From Vanilla planifolia (lineage: Eukaryota; Streptophyta; Magnoliopsida; Asparagales; Orchidaceae), in assembly GCA_023846275.1 (NCBI GenBank), contig CM043872.1, positions 25,963,670 through 26,027,669 of the forward strand: 64,000 nucleotides of DNA, in the 5' to 3' direction. Of the stretch, positions 37,346-49,339 are shown one piece after another. A model generated the notes under the pieces. The model made no database searches and was not told where the DNA came from. It saw only the letters and a list, made by a program, of their open reading frames with translations. A program made the position numbers and the translations under genes. How positions within the stretch are numbered: the first letter of the stretch is position 1; the number at the start of each line of letters is the position of its first letter.

Positions 37346-40300
37346 TTGGAAGTACGAACAAGATCGTATGATGATTAACAAAGTAGTGATATGTAGAAAT
37401 AAGGAACAAAATATGAACACTTAGATTTATTGGATTCTATTTTAAATCTTGTCTACGTTTATGGAAGAGGAGTATGTTTCACTAATCAATAAATTATAAT
37501 AGTAATATACAAATAGAGGACAAGTAACATTTTTTCTCTATTCTAAGTACACCTAAATCTTTACCATCTCTAGTCAAATAGACTCTCTAAAGAAACAAAT
37601 GATTTTAAGAAATGATATATCAATGATTTGACTTTTACATTAAAGAGGAAGATCACTAGTGTGCAATGAAGTACCAAGATGAAGTTTTGAGCATCACGAT
37701 GGTAACTCCAAGACAGCAAAATGAAAAACTTTTTGAAAAAGATGGAAGGTTATGGCTTGTGCTATGCCTCTTATCACTTTCATAATTATCATTTGTAGAT
37801 ATAAAACTATGAATAATTTAAGGAATATATCTCATAAAGGATGTATTAAATTAATATATCTCACAATTTTATTATAATCATTTCAAATCTAAATATCTAA
37901 ATATGAAAATATTAAATCTATTATTTCAAAAAATATCTTAAATATGAAATTTGGATACTTTAATATTAAGTTAATATCTTAGCTATTATCCCCTTTGACT
38001 CAATATGGTTATCATATTCGAAGAAGTTTCTATGGTTTCCTCTTCTCTTACTAGATTTATTAAACTCCTAAATCCCTGAATGATTGAGCACCATGCAATT
38101 TAATCAAATTCATATTTCTTTTGAACTTAACATCAACAAACGATATATCATGCATATTTGCTCTAATCCGATGTAGAACTAGAAAACAGAATTTCACCTC
38201 TTATAGAATTTTCATATAATTATGAGTTGAATATAGTAATATATAATTAATGTAACATTTATCATAAGTATAAGTTTTTGGATTATTGGGTGTCCATGTA
38301 AGTACATATTGGGTCTAACTTAGGCTTTTATTTAATACTACTCGTTAAACAAGTGTTATCAGGGTGGTTGGTTTGTCGAAGATAAGTGATTCATACGTTT
38401 GGTGACTTCTATTGGTCTTTGGTTATTTCTACCATGTTTGAGTTGAGCTTTAGTTTAATCATATGATGCATATGCATGGTTGAGTAGCCCATTGGGTGCA
38501 TGATATTTGATGGTGTTGATAACCTTCTATGGAGCCATAGGCTTTATTTGGGTGATTGACACATAACTACTATGATTTGGCCATTTATGGTAAAACAATT
38601 TGTGTAATCCATCTATGGTATAGATGTAATAGAGTATATTGGCATTCTTGATATTCAACATAACACTCAATTTAGTCAGTCGAAAGATTTTAAGGTTACA
38701 AGAGGTATAATGAATAATGTGGGTGAGATTTTCATTTGTGAAATAGATCTATTGAGTATAAGTGAGAATATATTTTGTTTTATATGAGTTGAATTTAGAA
38801 CTAATATTTTAATATATAATTAATGTGGTTTCTATTTATAGTTTTAATATTTTTAAATTATTAAGCATTTATATAAGTGCATATTGGGTCTAACTTGAAA
38901 TTTTATTTAATGCAACTCTATTAAAGCGGCGATCTTGAGAAAATTCAATTGTGAAGACGGTTTCAACAAACGTCAAGTATTTGATATCTTGTAATGTTAA
39001 CATAGCTAAGCTCACGGAGGAGGTCTCTATAGTAGGTAGGTTATTGAGCAAATAGAGATGATAAAAATCTATAGATGCCTTTATTAATTTATTCTTAGAA
39101 ACTGAAGTCTTCTCATTATAAAGGTGGTATGAATGTATTGATAATAAAATAGATCACTATTTTAATTGATTTCAAATATTTGAATTTAGTGCCCATTTCA
39201 TTAAATATCTTTAAATTTATGGTTTGAAGAAAAACTAAAATTGACGAAATTTCATCATTTGATTTATTGAATTTGTAAATCCAAAAGGAGTTCAAAATTT
39301 GTGAAAGTATTCAAAACTATGGATTTTTTTTAGTTGTAAAGATGAGCAAAAAAATTTTGTTTTCACTTCGTTGTCACTTGCTACTAACTCCTAAGTTCCA
39401 TTTCATGCCACTACTATCCAATGTTCCATTATTCACAATTTGTCGTTATTTGTCAGTATGTCTCTGCCTCCATTGTTTGTTAGTCCGCACTACTAACACC
39501 ATCATGCTGCGTCCACAAAATTGATTTTTAAAACTCTAAATTTCAAATATAACAAAATCAATGATATTTAATTTATTCAAATAACTATGTTCAATAAAAA
39601 TAAATAATATGAAATTACAATTCCATTATTTATGACTTAATGAATTGAAATCCACATGAAATTTGGATTGCATCCAACCAAATAGTCCTTAGGAAAGTAC
39701 AATTTTCTTGGATTGAAATTTGATGGTAAATTGAAAATTTATTTTATTGGAATTAAACAAAGAGGGCTATCTTCAATACAGATGTATCCAAAATCTAGGA
39801 TAAAATGTGAGAATTGATTAAAGAATGCTTGTCTTTAACATGTGAAGAAGATTACTTGATGAATTATATGAGCTCGAATAATAATTCATTAGTGTTATTA
39901 AATTTATGAATTAAATGAAAGTCTTATGTTTCGATACTATACAAATAAATCTCTTAGAAATAGCCTCTATTTATGGTTACATGAATAAGATGTTGAATGT
40001 GAAAGGCCCATGGTTAGTCTCCATTAATTTTGCCAACATTGGTGTTCCTTATCTTGTAGCTGAAGTGCTGGAAGTTTTAAGGTTTTGATCTTTGGTTTTC
40101 TTTTTTTTAATACTTCTGTTATCATATGAAAGTTTATAAGATTTAAGAATTTAATGTGTTGTTTATTAAAATTGTGATTGAATAATAATCTTTTTGAAGT
40201 TTTTTTAACAAAAATTGATAAAAACATATTTTTATATGAGTAGAAAATTAGAGAAATTTTTAAAGTGACCATTAATTGTAATGATATTTTAATAACAATT

Positions 40301-42079
40301 AGAAAAAATATTCCGCCAGTGTTACCAAAATGTTGTAGCTCCTTGATCAGATCTTTGCTTGTTTCATGCCCACACCTCTTGATTTTGTCTAATGAAACCT
40401 TAGAAGTGAAGCAGTTACATTGCAAAGAGCTGGAGTCTTAGAGAACCTTGGAGGAGCTTAGATTTGAACGACCTTTGCTTGTTTGAAGATAGCACATAAT
40501 TGTCTAGGGATCTCATTTTGATAGTTGTCATACGCTTATTCAGACTATTATTGTTCTTGTTCTTGTTCATGTTTAATTAGATTGTTTGTTATATATTTTT
40601 TTTGTAATAATTATTTTAGATGTTTTTGATGACCATGTTATAATGGTGTATATCATAGACTTACTTTGTAATCTTATCCTTATTGCATGGTTTTTATTTG
40701 CATATTTTACTTACTGATTATTTATATACTTGTGATTTATTTGATGCGTATGATGTAACTATCATTATTTTAAGGTTTGGTGTCTACATATAAGTTAGAC
40801 AATTAGGTATCCTTGATTCAATTGGCCTGTACAATCATGTTATAGTGAAGATTTTACCATTTATTAATTTACTTATAATCTATTATCATCTCACTGGGGC
40901 ATACGATATAGTGGCGATTTGACCCAACAATGATCAAAGGTAATCACGCTTAAAGAAGAGCTTAAAGGCCTTTTAAAACATTGTGTTGTTGTGAATTTTT
41001 TAAATATAATTTGTTTTCTTATGTCATTTATAATTCGCAATGCTTCATATTATTTGAAGTCCTTATAATTGTAAAGGATTTGACTTGAGGCCATTTTATA
41101 ATGCTTTTCCCCAAATGTACTTAAATTGTGTTATCTATAGAGGCCTTTTTTATTATTTTAAAGTTGATTGGTAACTTTCTTATTTAAGACTTAAATAAAT
41201 TGTATTACTTCTACATTGAATTTGTATATTGCATATGGGAGTCCTTTATTACCTTTTTATTCTTAAGAATAATTTTGGAGATCTAACTTTAGAGTGTTGT
41301 TCAATGAAGTGATGTCAAAATTATTTGTTATAAAGTTTAAATAAAAAATTGTTAGGAGCCATTGACATCATTATTTGCTTTGTTAATGGGTTTGTTTGTG
41401 ATGTGTGTTAATTCAATTTTTAATTTGATTAATCTATAAATTGTTTTTATTTGTAAACTATTTTGGATTCACCATATGCAGTGTTGTTAATTAGTTACTT
41501 TTATATAATCGTTTGTGTAGAGTGTGTTTTCTATTATAAAGTTTATTTTATTACTCACCTAACGAATAACAAGTGATTTTATGCATCATGCATCGATACA
41601 GTAGTGCTATAACTTATAAAACAATATAATATCTAGAAAGCAGCAGTAAAGTTTAATATTTTGCCCTACATTATTTTCCTTTTTTTTCTTTGTATTGTAT
41701 TGAAGAATTGAGGAGCCTTTGATCACTTTAATTGGAGTAGATTAGTCATAAAAAAACCCGGCAAGACCAAGGCTTTATTAGAGTCAATCACTACATAACT
41801 ACGTGTTGAAAAAGAGAATCCTTTAGCATGAAGTCTAAGGAGAAGTTCTTAATGAAAGTTTTAAGTTCTTCGATTACAAGACTTATATTTCTTATAAATT
41901 TGATGAAAATTGGAGTGAGGCTCAAGTGGAGTACTTTTTTTATAAACTCATTTATGGTAAAGCACTAGACATTTAGTTGAATGAGAAGTCATATTAGATT
42001 CTACTTAGCAAAGATGTCATTTCGGTAAGGAAAATCAACTCTTTAAGAAAAATCTGATATCGAGGAACGATAGTCAAAG
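37346..42079. other. AT-rich DNA; dispersed repeat at 41.3 kb
   Basis: No recognisable gene. A minus-strand frame at 40024-40425 is mostly AT-rich filler. About 41320-41545 is related to DNA at about 50850-51300 on the far side of the large LINE, sharing gcagtgttgttaattagtta and cttttatataatc. Confidence 0.5.
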
Positions 42080-42268
42080 ATGGAGGATTTGAGAGTCAAG
42101 AATTCCTTCAACTCTCTGGCATCTCCCTCTGACGACAAAACTTCGGCGACAGCGATGACAGCGACGGAGTCAAGAATTCCTTCGACGAGTTTAGATCTGT
42201 GTGTGGGGAAATCGAAAGCCACGTTAGTGGAGTGCATCGTTATGCTGGAGCAGACCTCGGACTACTGA
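42080..42268 (+). CDS. Unrecognised 62-codon frame, possible gene fragment
   Basis: ATG at 42080 opens a Ser/Thr-rich, acidic frame (MEDLRVKNSFNSLASPSDDK, ending ECIVMLEQTSDY) in a GC-richer patch just before the LINE. It contains a 17-bp direct repeat (agtcaagaattccttc at about 42095 and 42169). A donor-like GTACCT follows at about 42289, after the stop codon. It could be the first exon of a gene cut off by the LINE, or chance. I do not recognise the product. Confidence 0.2.
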   Translation: MEDLRVKNSFNSLASPSDDKTSATAMTATESRIPSTSLDLCVGKSKATLVECIVMLEQTSDY

Positions 42269-42773
42269 ATAACGGGAAAGCGTTCAGGTACCTCACTGTA
42301 AACTTTCTCGGCTCGGCTTAGTGTATTGTGTGTGCCGTTATTTAAGCGCCGTGCTGAGGTGGACAAAAAGCTGTCATTTGGTTTTCAAATTTCAAATTTG
42401 GAACCCTATTCTGTTTTTGGCTACTGCGCGCGGTAGTGGTGGAACACTATTAAAGGCTTTAGCTGAGCCGTGGAACATGTAACTTCTACCGTGCAAATTT
42501 AGCAGCGTTTGGATGTGCATGTGGAGCGCGCGTTGCTCATGGCAGGAGAATTGCGATATAAGTTTGCCCGGTGCAGTTTGTTTTCTGCGTACCTTTGCCT
42601 TGCTGAAAGTGTTAGCAGGGTGTGATATTCCTGCTATACAAACTGTGGATTGCTGCTGTTTGTATGCGTGCTTAAGCCCTTTGCACAGGTAGCCTTCTGT
42701 GTCAAGGACAGCAACTGACCTCTCCATCCATTGTTTCTGATGCTTGTTCTTCCTGTGGAAACTGTAGTCGTTT

Positions 42774-44660
42774 ATGGCGGGTTCTAAAGGAAGGAAAAGT
42801 AATAAGAAAACTAGGAACAACGGAAGTGCCTCTCCTGAAAGGGAATGTGCGGAGATTGCTGCGGGAAGAACTGCTGATGATAATGAGGAAAAATGACTGA
42901 TCATTGGCATGTCAGTTATAGATAGGAAAGATGGGTACTTATTGCACGAGCTAGAGATATCGAATATCTCTGCTAATTCCACGAGTGCTAATGCGGTAAG
43001 TCTGGAAGATGGTGTGATCTCTACTACTCCGCTGCTGCCTATGAAGCGGCATGACTGCGAGCAGGGAGGAATGTTTGGTGAAACCTTGGGTGGCACTGAC
43101 AATTCTGGGGACAATATGGACTGTTTAGCTGGTGGCGGTGCTGGCATGGCACAAGGCAATTGCTTGCAGAATGAGTTGCTACATGACATAGATACCTTCG
43201 GGGGAAGTAAGGCTCAGGCAGGCGAAACGAGCAGGATAAATTTGGGCAAAGATGCAGATGGCATACTCGAGCGCGGCGGGGTTACCTTGTTGGATAACAC
43301 TGCTCTACCGACTGCTACCTGCATGGCAGCGCAAGCAAACAGAGTCAGTTTCAAGGAGGCGTTAACTTCCAAGAACATTATGTCTAATGGAGCGGTGATG
43401 TCCTACGTTAAACCGGCTGTAATAGATGTAAAGGGCAGGGCAGCAAGTATGACTAACTATGTTGATAACGATGAGATCATGTCAAATGAAGCATGCCAAC
43501 GACGCATTGAGTTTCACAAATATGATCTGGTGGGCCGAGTATATGGAAATACTCTCCCCTTTTTTGTTATTACTCGGGTGCTACAGAGGCTTTGGGGGTA
43601 CTATAAAAACTTCAGAATTTTGGACACTCTTCAGGCTGTTTTTGCCTCTAATTTGAATCCATGGAGGATAGGAATGCTGTCTGGCTGGGTGGCCCTTGGC
43701 AAGTCGCTGGCCAAGCCATGGGCTTGGAGATGTGGTCTTCTGACTTCCGACCAAACGCCATGACGGCGATGTGTGCCCCGGTCTAGGTTCAGTTTCCGGC
43801 CCTCTAATTTACTGGGATGTTGAGAATATATTGAGCTTTGCCAAGTCAGTGGGTGAGCCGATTCTTCTGGACGGTTGGATAGCGGATATGCAGCGATCGA
43901 CCTTTGCCTGCGTGTGCGTTAGGATGGATCTATCAAAGCCGCTAAAACCGGGCACGTGGCTGAGAGCGGTAATGGGGAGAACATTTTAGCCGTTTGAGTA
44001 TGAGGGATTGTCTAGAATATGTTTTGCGTGCGGTCATGTGGGACACTTCGCTGAACAGTGCAAGCTTGGGAAGTCGGGTGTTGCTGCACCTGTACCTGCC
44101 CAGCGGATGCGATTACCGTGCCGATTGAGTCCTGGAAGGCCTCAGCGTCTACGACGCCGCGATGTTACTCTGTGACAATGTGTGATTACAACCCGCATTT
44201 GCAGGGGCCGCCCGTTGTGACGTCTATGCACTCTGGGCATATCCCGGATGCCGGAATTACCGCTGATCAGGTCACTACAAGTGAGGGAAAGTCCTACAAT
44301 ATAGGTAGGAAAGAATCCATGCTGGATGATGAGGAGAGCACAAAAAAAGAGAACCTTGTCCCGTGGATGTTGGTGCAACCAAGGCGAAGAAAACAATTCA
44401 CAAATGCACGAAGGAATCTTTCAGGAGACTGGATGCATCAGTGCACATGCAAATTAATTAATGAACCGAATAAGGTGAATGGGGAAGAAAGCCGAAATGG
44501 CCGAAAGAGAAGCATATCTATAACAAGGGGGAGGGATCCAAGCAGGAAAGCATTTAGCCCTTACGTGGCGGACATTAAAGGGAAGAGGCTAATGCAGGCA
44601 AATGATCAGCCTCTGGAGGTCAACGCAAGTTATAATGAATACTTCCATAACAAGGGTTAG
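42774..44660 (+). pseudogene. LINE ORF1: DUF4283 / CCHC zinc-knuckle protein
   Basis: ATG at 42774 gives a basic start (MAGSKGRKSNKKTRNNG) that meets a TGA at 42894. The same frame continues from 42909 to 43763 and ends with the DUF4283 signature VGRVYGNTLPFFVITRVLQR and LWGYYKNFRILD. The frame then shifts (about 43625-43770) to IYWDVENILSFAKSVGEPIL and VRMDLSKPLKPGTWLR, a TAG at 43987-43989, and PFEYEGLSRICFACGHVGHF. Cys44020, Cys, His and Cys44059 form a complete CX2CX4HX4C knuckle (44020-44061). A second shift leads to 44058-44660, with PWMLVQPRRRK, a motif common near the end of these proteins. The product would be the RNA-binding partner of ORF2. Three or more lesions make it non-functional. 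Confidence 0.8.
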
Positions 44661-44955
44661 GAGGATTTCCTCCTTACTGCACATCTTGGGGTGCAGTAGA
44701 CATCCTAATTCGCTATGGGGGCTATGGCGTTCTATGGAAAACCACAAGTGGAGATATATGGATGTGCTTGTATGTATGGGGTGTTGTAATTCGCTGAGGA
44801 TGGGGAGGCTGGGCACCGGGATACGATAGAGCACTTGGAGTACCCTGAAGGGCGATTTCCTTGTTAAGAGCCTTGAAGGAGGGAGGTTGGGGCAAACGCA
44901 TCGGAAGGTGGGCTGCAAAACCCTGGAGGTGATGTGGTGCAGTATATACCTTTGA

Positions 44956-47900
44956 ATGATCAAAATCGCAGTATGGAATATTAGGGGCATTCGGGGAAAG
45001 AAGTCAAGGAGCTACCTACAGAGGTTTGTGAGAGAAGGAAAATCAAGGTGGTGACCCTTGTTGAGACGAGAGCCTAAAAATTCACGAGGAAGGATGCCGA
45101 CTGGCTGTTGGGCAGCGATGGGACCTATGCCAGTCAACCATCGACAGGGAAGTTGGCAGGTATTGTACTAATGTGGAGGAGTAGGATGGATGTCAAATTC
45201 ATACGATCGACGATGCATGTGATGTCGTTTGAGGTTAGCATGAAAGGAGGTATTAAGCTCAAGTGCTGTGTGGTTTATGGGCCGAAGGAGCATCACAAAC
45301 GAAGGGAGATGTGGGATTTCTTGAGGGAGGAAGCCGTGAGTGCTGGACCTCTCATAGTTGCGGGAGACTTTAACCTTATAATGGCGCAATGTGAGAAGAG
45401 GGGGGAAGGAAGTTCACATATGGCAACAGGCAAAAAGAATTTGCAGACGTGATACAAGATCTTCAACTGGTGGACCTCAAGTTTATTGGAAATAAGTTCA
45501 CGTGGTGTAATGGAAAGGTGGTGGCGCAAGGATCTTGGAGAGGCTGGATAGGACATTAATGAACGTCACGGGTATGCATGTGTTCCCTGGTTGCTCAGTT
45601 ACACACTTGGTGCGGATTGGCTCAGACCATTGTCCATTGCTCATTGACATGGATGGTGGCCATAAACTAGATAGGAAACGTAAAATTCAATTCGAAAGTG
45701 TCTGGCTGGAGTTTTCGAAGGCAGTTGGGGTGGTGCACCAAGCTTGGAGTAGGCGGACCAAAGGGAATCCCATGGAGGGTCTATCGACTAAATTCCATAG
45801 ATCACTATTGGCACTGCGCAAGTGGAGCAAGACGGAGGTGGGGGACATCATCAGTAGCAATGCGGATTTGGAGCTTAGAATTAATAAGCTGTAAATGGAG
45901 TCGCATGAGGAACTGAACGCTGAGGAACATCGACACCTTGGGCAGCTGATCCTGGACTTCCACCACGTGTGCGCGTTAGAAGAGAGATGGTGGCAAAGAG
46001 CAAAAATCCATTGGGCTCAATTGGGTTACTATAATACTCGTTTTTTTTTCATGCGGCTGCTACTGCACGAACGCGTAATAATTTCATTGCCCAGTTGAAA
46101 GACGACTCGGGTATGCTGGCGACTACGTATGAAAGTATAAGCGCGATCATTGAACCTTATTTCTAGAAGAAGTGTGGTGTGAACAGCGCGCCTCCTTCAT
46201 TGCAGCATGTGCCGCGCGCCAGAATCAACAGCACACAGGCAATCATGTTGGCAAGCAGAGTGACTGAGAAGGATGTCATTTTGGCTATTAGAGCCATTAG
46301 GAAGAACAAAGCACCGGGTATGGATGGGGTCACTGTCGAGTTCATTCAATGCTACTGGGAGATTACGCATGGGGATATCATCCGCGCGGTGATTACATTC
46401 TTCGAGGAGAAGCAAATGCCCATGACTTAGAAAGACATCCTTATTGTCCTCGTACCTAAAATTCAAGATGCCAGCAAGCCGAACACTTCCTGCCAATTAG
46501 TTTATGCAACGTCATTTATAAGGTAATAGCGAGGATTCTGGTAGAGAGGCTTAAGCCGCTACTTCCTAATATCATATCCAGTGAGCAAGGGGCATTCGTA
46601 TCGGGAAGAAGCATTGCGGGCAATATCTTTATGGTTCAAGAGATGGCCTCGCGTATGCATTCATCTTCTACAAGGGCAGGGTTCATGGCAATTAAAGTAG
46701 ATATGGAGCAGGCATATGATAATGTGAGATGGGATTTTGTGATGAAAACGTTGAAGCTCATGGGTTTCCCACGCAGATGGTGCGACTGGATTGAAGCATG
46801 CATCATGTATCCGAGATATGGGGTTTTGCTTAATGGGACTCGACTACCATGGATTGAAGCATGGCCTGTGGCAGGGGTGCCGTCTTTCGCCATATTTATT
46901 CACAATTGCGACTGAATACCTTTCAATCATCATGCATAAATATGAGACGAGATGACTGCTTGGGTTTCGGTGTGGACAAAACGCACCGCTTGTCTCACAC
47001 CTGTTGTACGTAGATGATATCCTTGTGTATGCGCCAGCAATGCGTGTGGCAGCGTGTGCGGTCAAAATGACCATGCAGGAATTTGGCAAGGTAGTGGGGA
47101 TGAGGGTTAACTTTGCGAAATCGAAGGTCTACTTTAGTAAAGCTACGAGCACAAAAAGAAGGAAGCTGGTTGCGAGGAAGTTGCGAATGGATCAGGGGGA
47201 TAGTCTCAGCTACCTTGGTGTACCTATCTTGGCGAAAATGATCAAGAAGGGGGACGTCAACCTCATGCTCTAGAAGATCGATGAGCAGGTTGCCAAATGA
47301 CGTATATGGTCATTATCACTTGCTGGGAGAGTTGTTATGATCAAGGTTGTTTTGAATGCCATCCCAAGCCACGTACTGAGCTATTGTGTTATGCTGATAC
47401 ATGCCATTGATGCGATGGAAAGAAAGATTAGGAATTTCCTTTGGTACGATGCAAGCAGCTAAAAAGTGATGCACTATGCGAATTGGGATACTGTCACTCT
47501 GCCTAAGGATGCAGGTGGTCTTGGCATACTAGACATGCGCATTTGGCAGCGGGTCTTGCTCATGAAGTAGTGTAAGAGACTGATCGGTAGCGAGAATAAC
47601 TCCTGGGTACAGACCATGAGAACTAAATACCGTGCAGCAAGAAGTCTTGTTAGGGCACCGCAAGGAGCCTCCCATGCATGCAGACTTGTTGCTGCAACTA
47701 TGCTATGTGCTCTCGCCAACTTTGTATGGAGACTTGGCGATGGCAATGACGTCCTATTTGCGGAGGATAACTGACTTAGTGTGCTTCCAATTAACTGGTG
47801 GCCCACTTTCATCAACATGGACGTCGACTGGCCAAAATACATGGGTGATTGCATTGTTGAGACAGGTGTTTCGAATGAGGGCAGGGTCCGCGCTTGGGCC

Positions 47901-49079
47901 AGCGATTTATTGTTCGAACACAATGCATTTGCCCTGGGCTCAGAACCATAATCGCGACACTCTCCTTCAGTCTCATACGGAAATGATACAGGTCAACAAC
48001 TCGAGATTCTACATGCAGTTACACTGCGAAAGAACTGGAGGCTGCATGGGGAGCCCTAATGTGGACACGGAGCATCTCAAAAAGATTTGGAAAGTGAAAG
48101 CTATGCCTAGGGTGCGCTTTTTTCTGTGGCGTTTGGTGGGGGATCATCTCCCCACGGCAGTCTGGATGGCTCGAAGAAGACTGGCTGTAAGCAGTAACTA
48201 CATTTGGGGGTGTAATGCTGATAAGACGCCGCAGCGGAGTGTCCGCATGCGCAGGAGTTATGGAGCAACTGCCAGCAATGTGGGGCTGTTACCGCGCTTG
48301 GCCTCCTTCCTGGTGTGTGTGGAGTGGAGCTGTTCATGCAGAGGTTCCTTGAGTACGTGGAGTCGCCTATGCGACGTGAAGACGAAGGCATGATGCATGC
48401 AGCAACGCTAGCTACGAGGATGTATTACATCTGGGAGTTCCGAAATGCAAAGAAGCACAACGAAGGAATGCCCAACTATAGCACGATTTTGCGGAAGCTG
48501 CAGATTGAGGTCATGATGCTCTGCAAAGCTCGCCCATCCAAGTCTTGTGGGAACCTGTACAGTTCACCTGAGCTGATGGTAGCCCAAAACTGGGTTCCCC
48601 CTCCCACTGAATGGGTTAAAATTAACTGCGACGCTGCTATTGGTGATGATCTGGCGGGCCTAGGATTGGTGGCAAGAGATCACATGGGGAAACCCCTGCT
48701 GGTGATCGGAAGGAAAGTGTTTTCTAAGGCGAGTATGGCCATGGAAGTGTATGCCATGCTAGAGGCTCTTGAATTGGCAAGGACCACGCTCTCGGAGTTT
48801 CGGGCCATTGAGATCCAAACTGACTCAATGCTTGCGATGCAGGAGGTGCGCACGACCCTCACTCAGGTGCCCGTGGGAGGTTTATTTGCCAAGGCAATTA
48901 TGCATGCTCGGGAACTCGACACGCTTACTATTACGTATATCCAAAGAGACGGCAACACGCCGGCGGATTGGGCTACGCGTGCTGCTTGCCGCTCCAACTT
49001 TGTTTGGGGCTTGGGAATGCCCCTCCCTGAGCCTCTCCTGAAGCTATTATTATCTGATTTTCTTTTCGATCCTCTGTAG
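44956..49079 (+). pseudogene. LINE ORF2: endonuclease, reverse transcriptase, RNase H
   Basis: ATG at 44956 starts MIKIAVWNIRGIRGK, the usual opening of the APE-type endonuclease. LVETRA, VAGDFNLI (about 45357) and RIGSDHCPLLID (about 45613) supply its catalytic motifs. Reverse transcriptase follows with NKAPGMDGVTVEF (46300), EQGAFVSGRSIAGN (46583), IKVDMEQAYDNVRWDF (46693) and LLYVDDILVYA (47000), where the catalytic pair is VDD instead of the commoner ADD. The C-terminal part contains SYLGVPIL and a decayed zf-RVT region. Stops and frameshifts interrupt it at many points, for example TAG at 46164, 46428 and 47271. The family acts by target-primed reverse transcription, but this copy cannot make a full protein. 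Confidence 0.85.
48315..49079 (+). CDS. Open RNase H domain at the LINE 3' end
   Basis: The last 254 codons of LINE ORF2 are uninterrupted. From about residue 94 they encode an RNase H (RVT_3-type) domain: WVKINCDAAIGDDLAGLG, VARDHMGKPLLV, MEVYAMLEALELA, EIQTDSMLAM and YIQRDGNTPADWATRAA. The four acidic residues expected in the active site (Asp of NCDAA, Glu of MEVYAMLEA, Asp of QTDS, Asp of PADWA) are all present. RNase H would degrade the RNA strand of the RNA/DNA hybrid during integration. It belongs to the broken ORF2 above. An independent start or transcript is not shown, so being open may be chance or recent age. Confidence 0.7.
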   Translation: MCGVELFMQRFLEYVESPMRREDEGMMHAATLATRMYYIWEFRNAKKHNEGMPNYSTILRKLQIEVMMLCKARPSKSCGNLYSSPELMVAQNWVPPPTEWVKINCDAAIGDDLAGLGLVARDHMGKPLLVIGRKVFSKASMAMEVYAMLEALELARTTLSEFRAIEIQTDSMLAMQEVRTTLTQVPVGGLFAKAIMHARELDTLTITYIQRDGNTPADWATRAACRSNFVWGLGMPLPEPLLKLLLSDFLFDPL

Positions 49080-49339
49080 AGGACTATTGTAGTTGCAGTT
49101 TTTTGCCTCCTTTTGAATGAAGGAAAGCTTTCAGGGAATCAATGCAAGGCTTTGGAGATTGTGTTTTGATCAGGAGGCATACCCTTAGTTGAGACTAGAG
49201 CTGGAGCAATGATACTCTAATCATAGTAATTTGAAGAAAAAAATTATTTTGATTATCATTAGTCTACATATCTAATGCTTTAGAAATGTCTGGTTGTAGC
49301 TCATCCTGCTTAGGAGGTTTTTGTTTTCAGATTTTCTAT

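Larger units (their letters stand above)
42392..49250 (+). mobile_element. Nearly full-length, inactivated L1-type LINE
   Basis: An element of about 6.8 kb carries, in order, a GC-richer 5' leader, ORF1 (42774-44660) with DUF4283 and a CCHC knuckle, ORF2 (44956-49079) with endonuclease, reverse transcriptase and RNase H, and a short 3' tail with gaagaaaaaaatt near 49230. Base composition is clearly more GC-rich than both flanks, which marks its extent. Frameshifts and stop codons inactivate both ORFs. The exact 5' end, any target-site duplication and the tail boundary are not certain. RNase H downstream of RT is the usual arrangement in many angiosperm L1-clade LINEs. Confidence 0.85.

Noticed and set aside
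40290..40470. LRR-like plus-strand reading near 40.4 kb (KQLHCKELES, LRTLEELRFE in part)
   Set aside because: A single short phrase with stops on either side in AT-rich DNA; no other exon found.
44142..44396. Minus-strand frames inside the LINE (also 42392-43189 and 47474-47923)
   Set aside because: Shadows of the LINE ORF1/ORF2 coding sequence, which is supported by domains on the plus strand.
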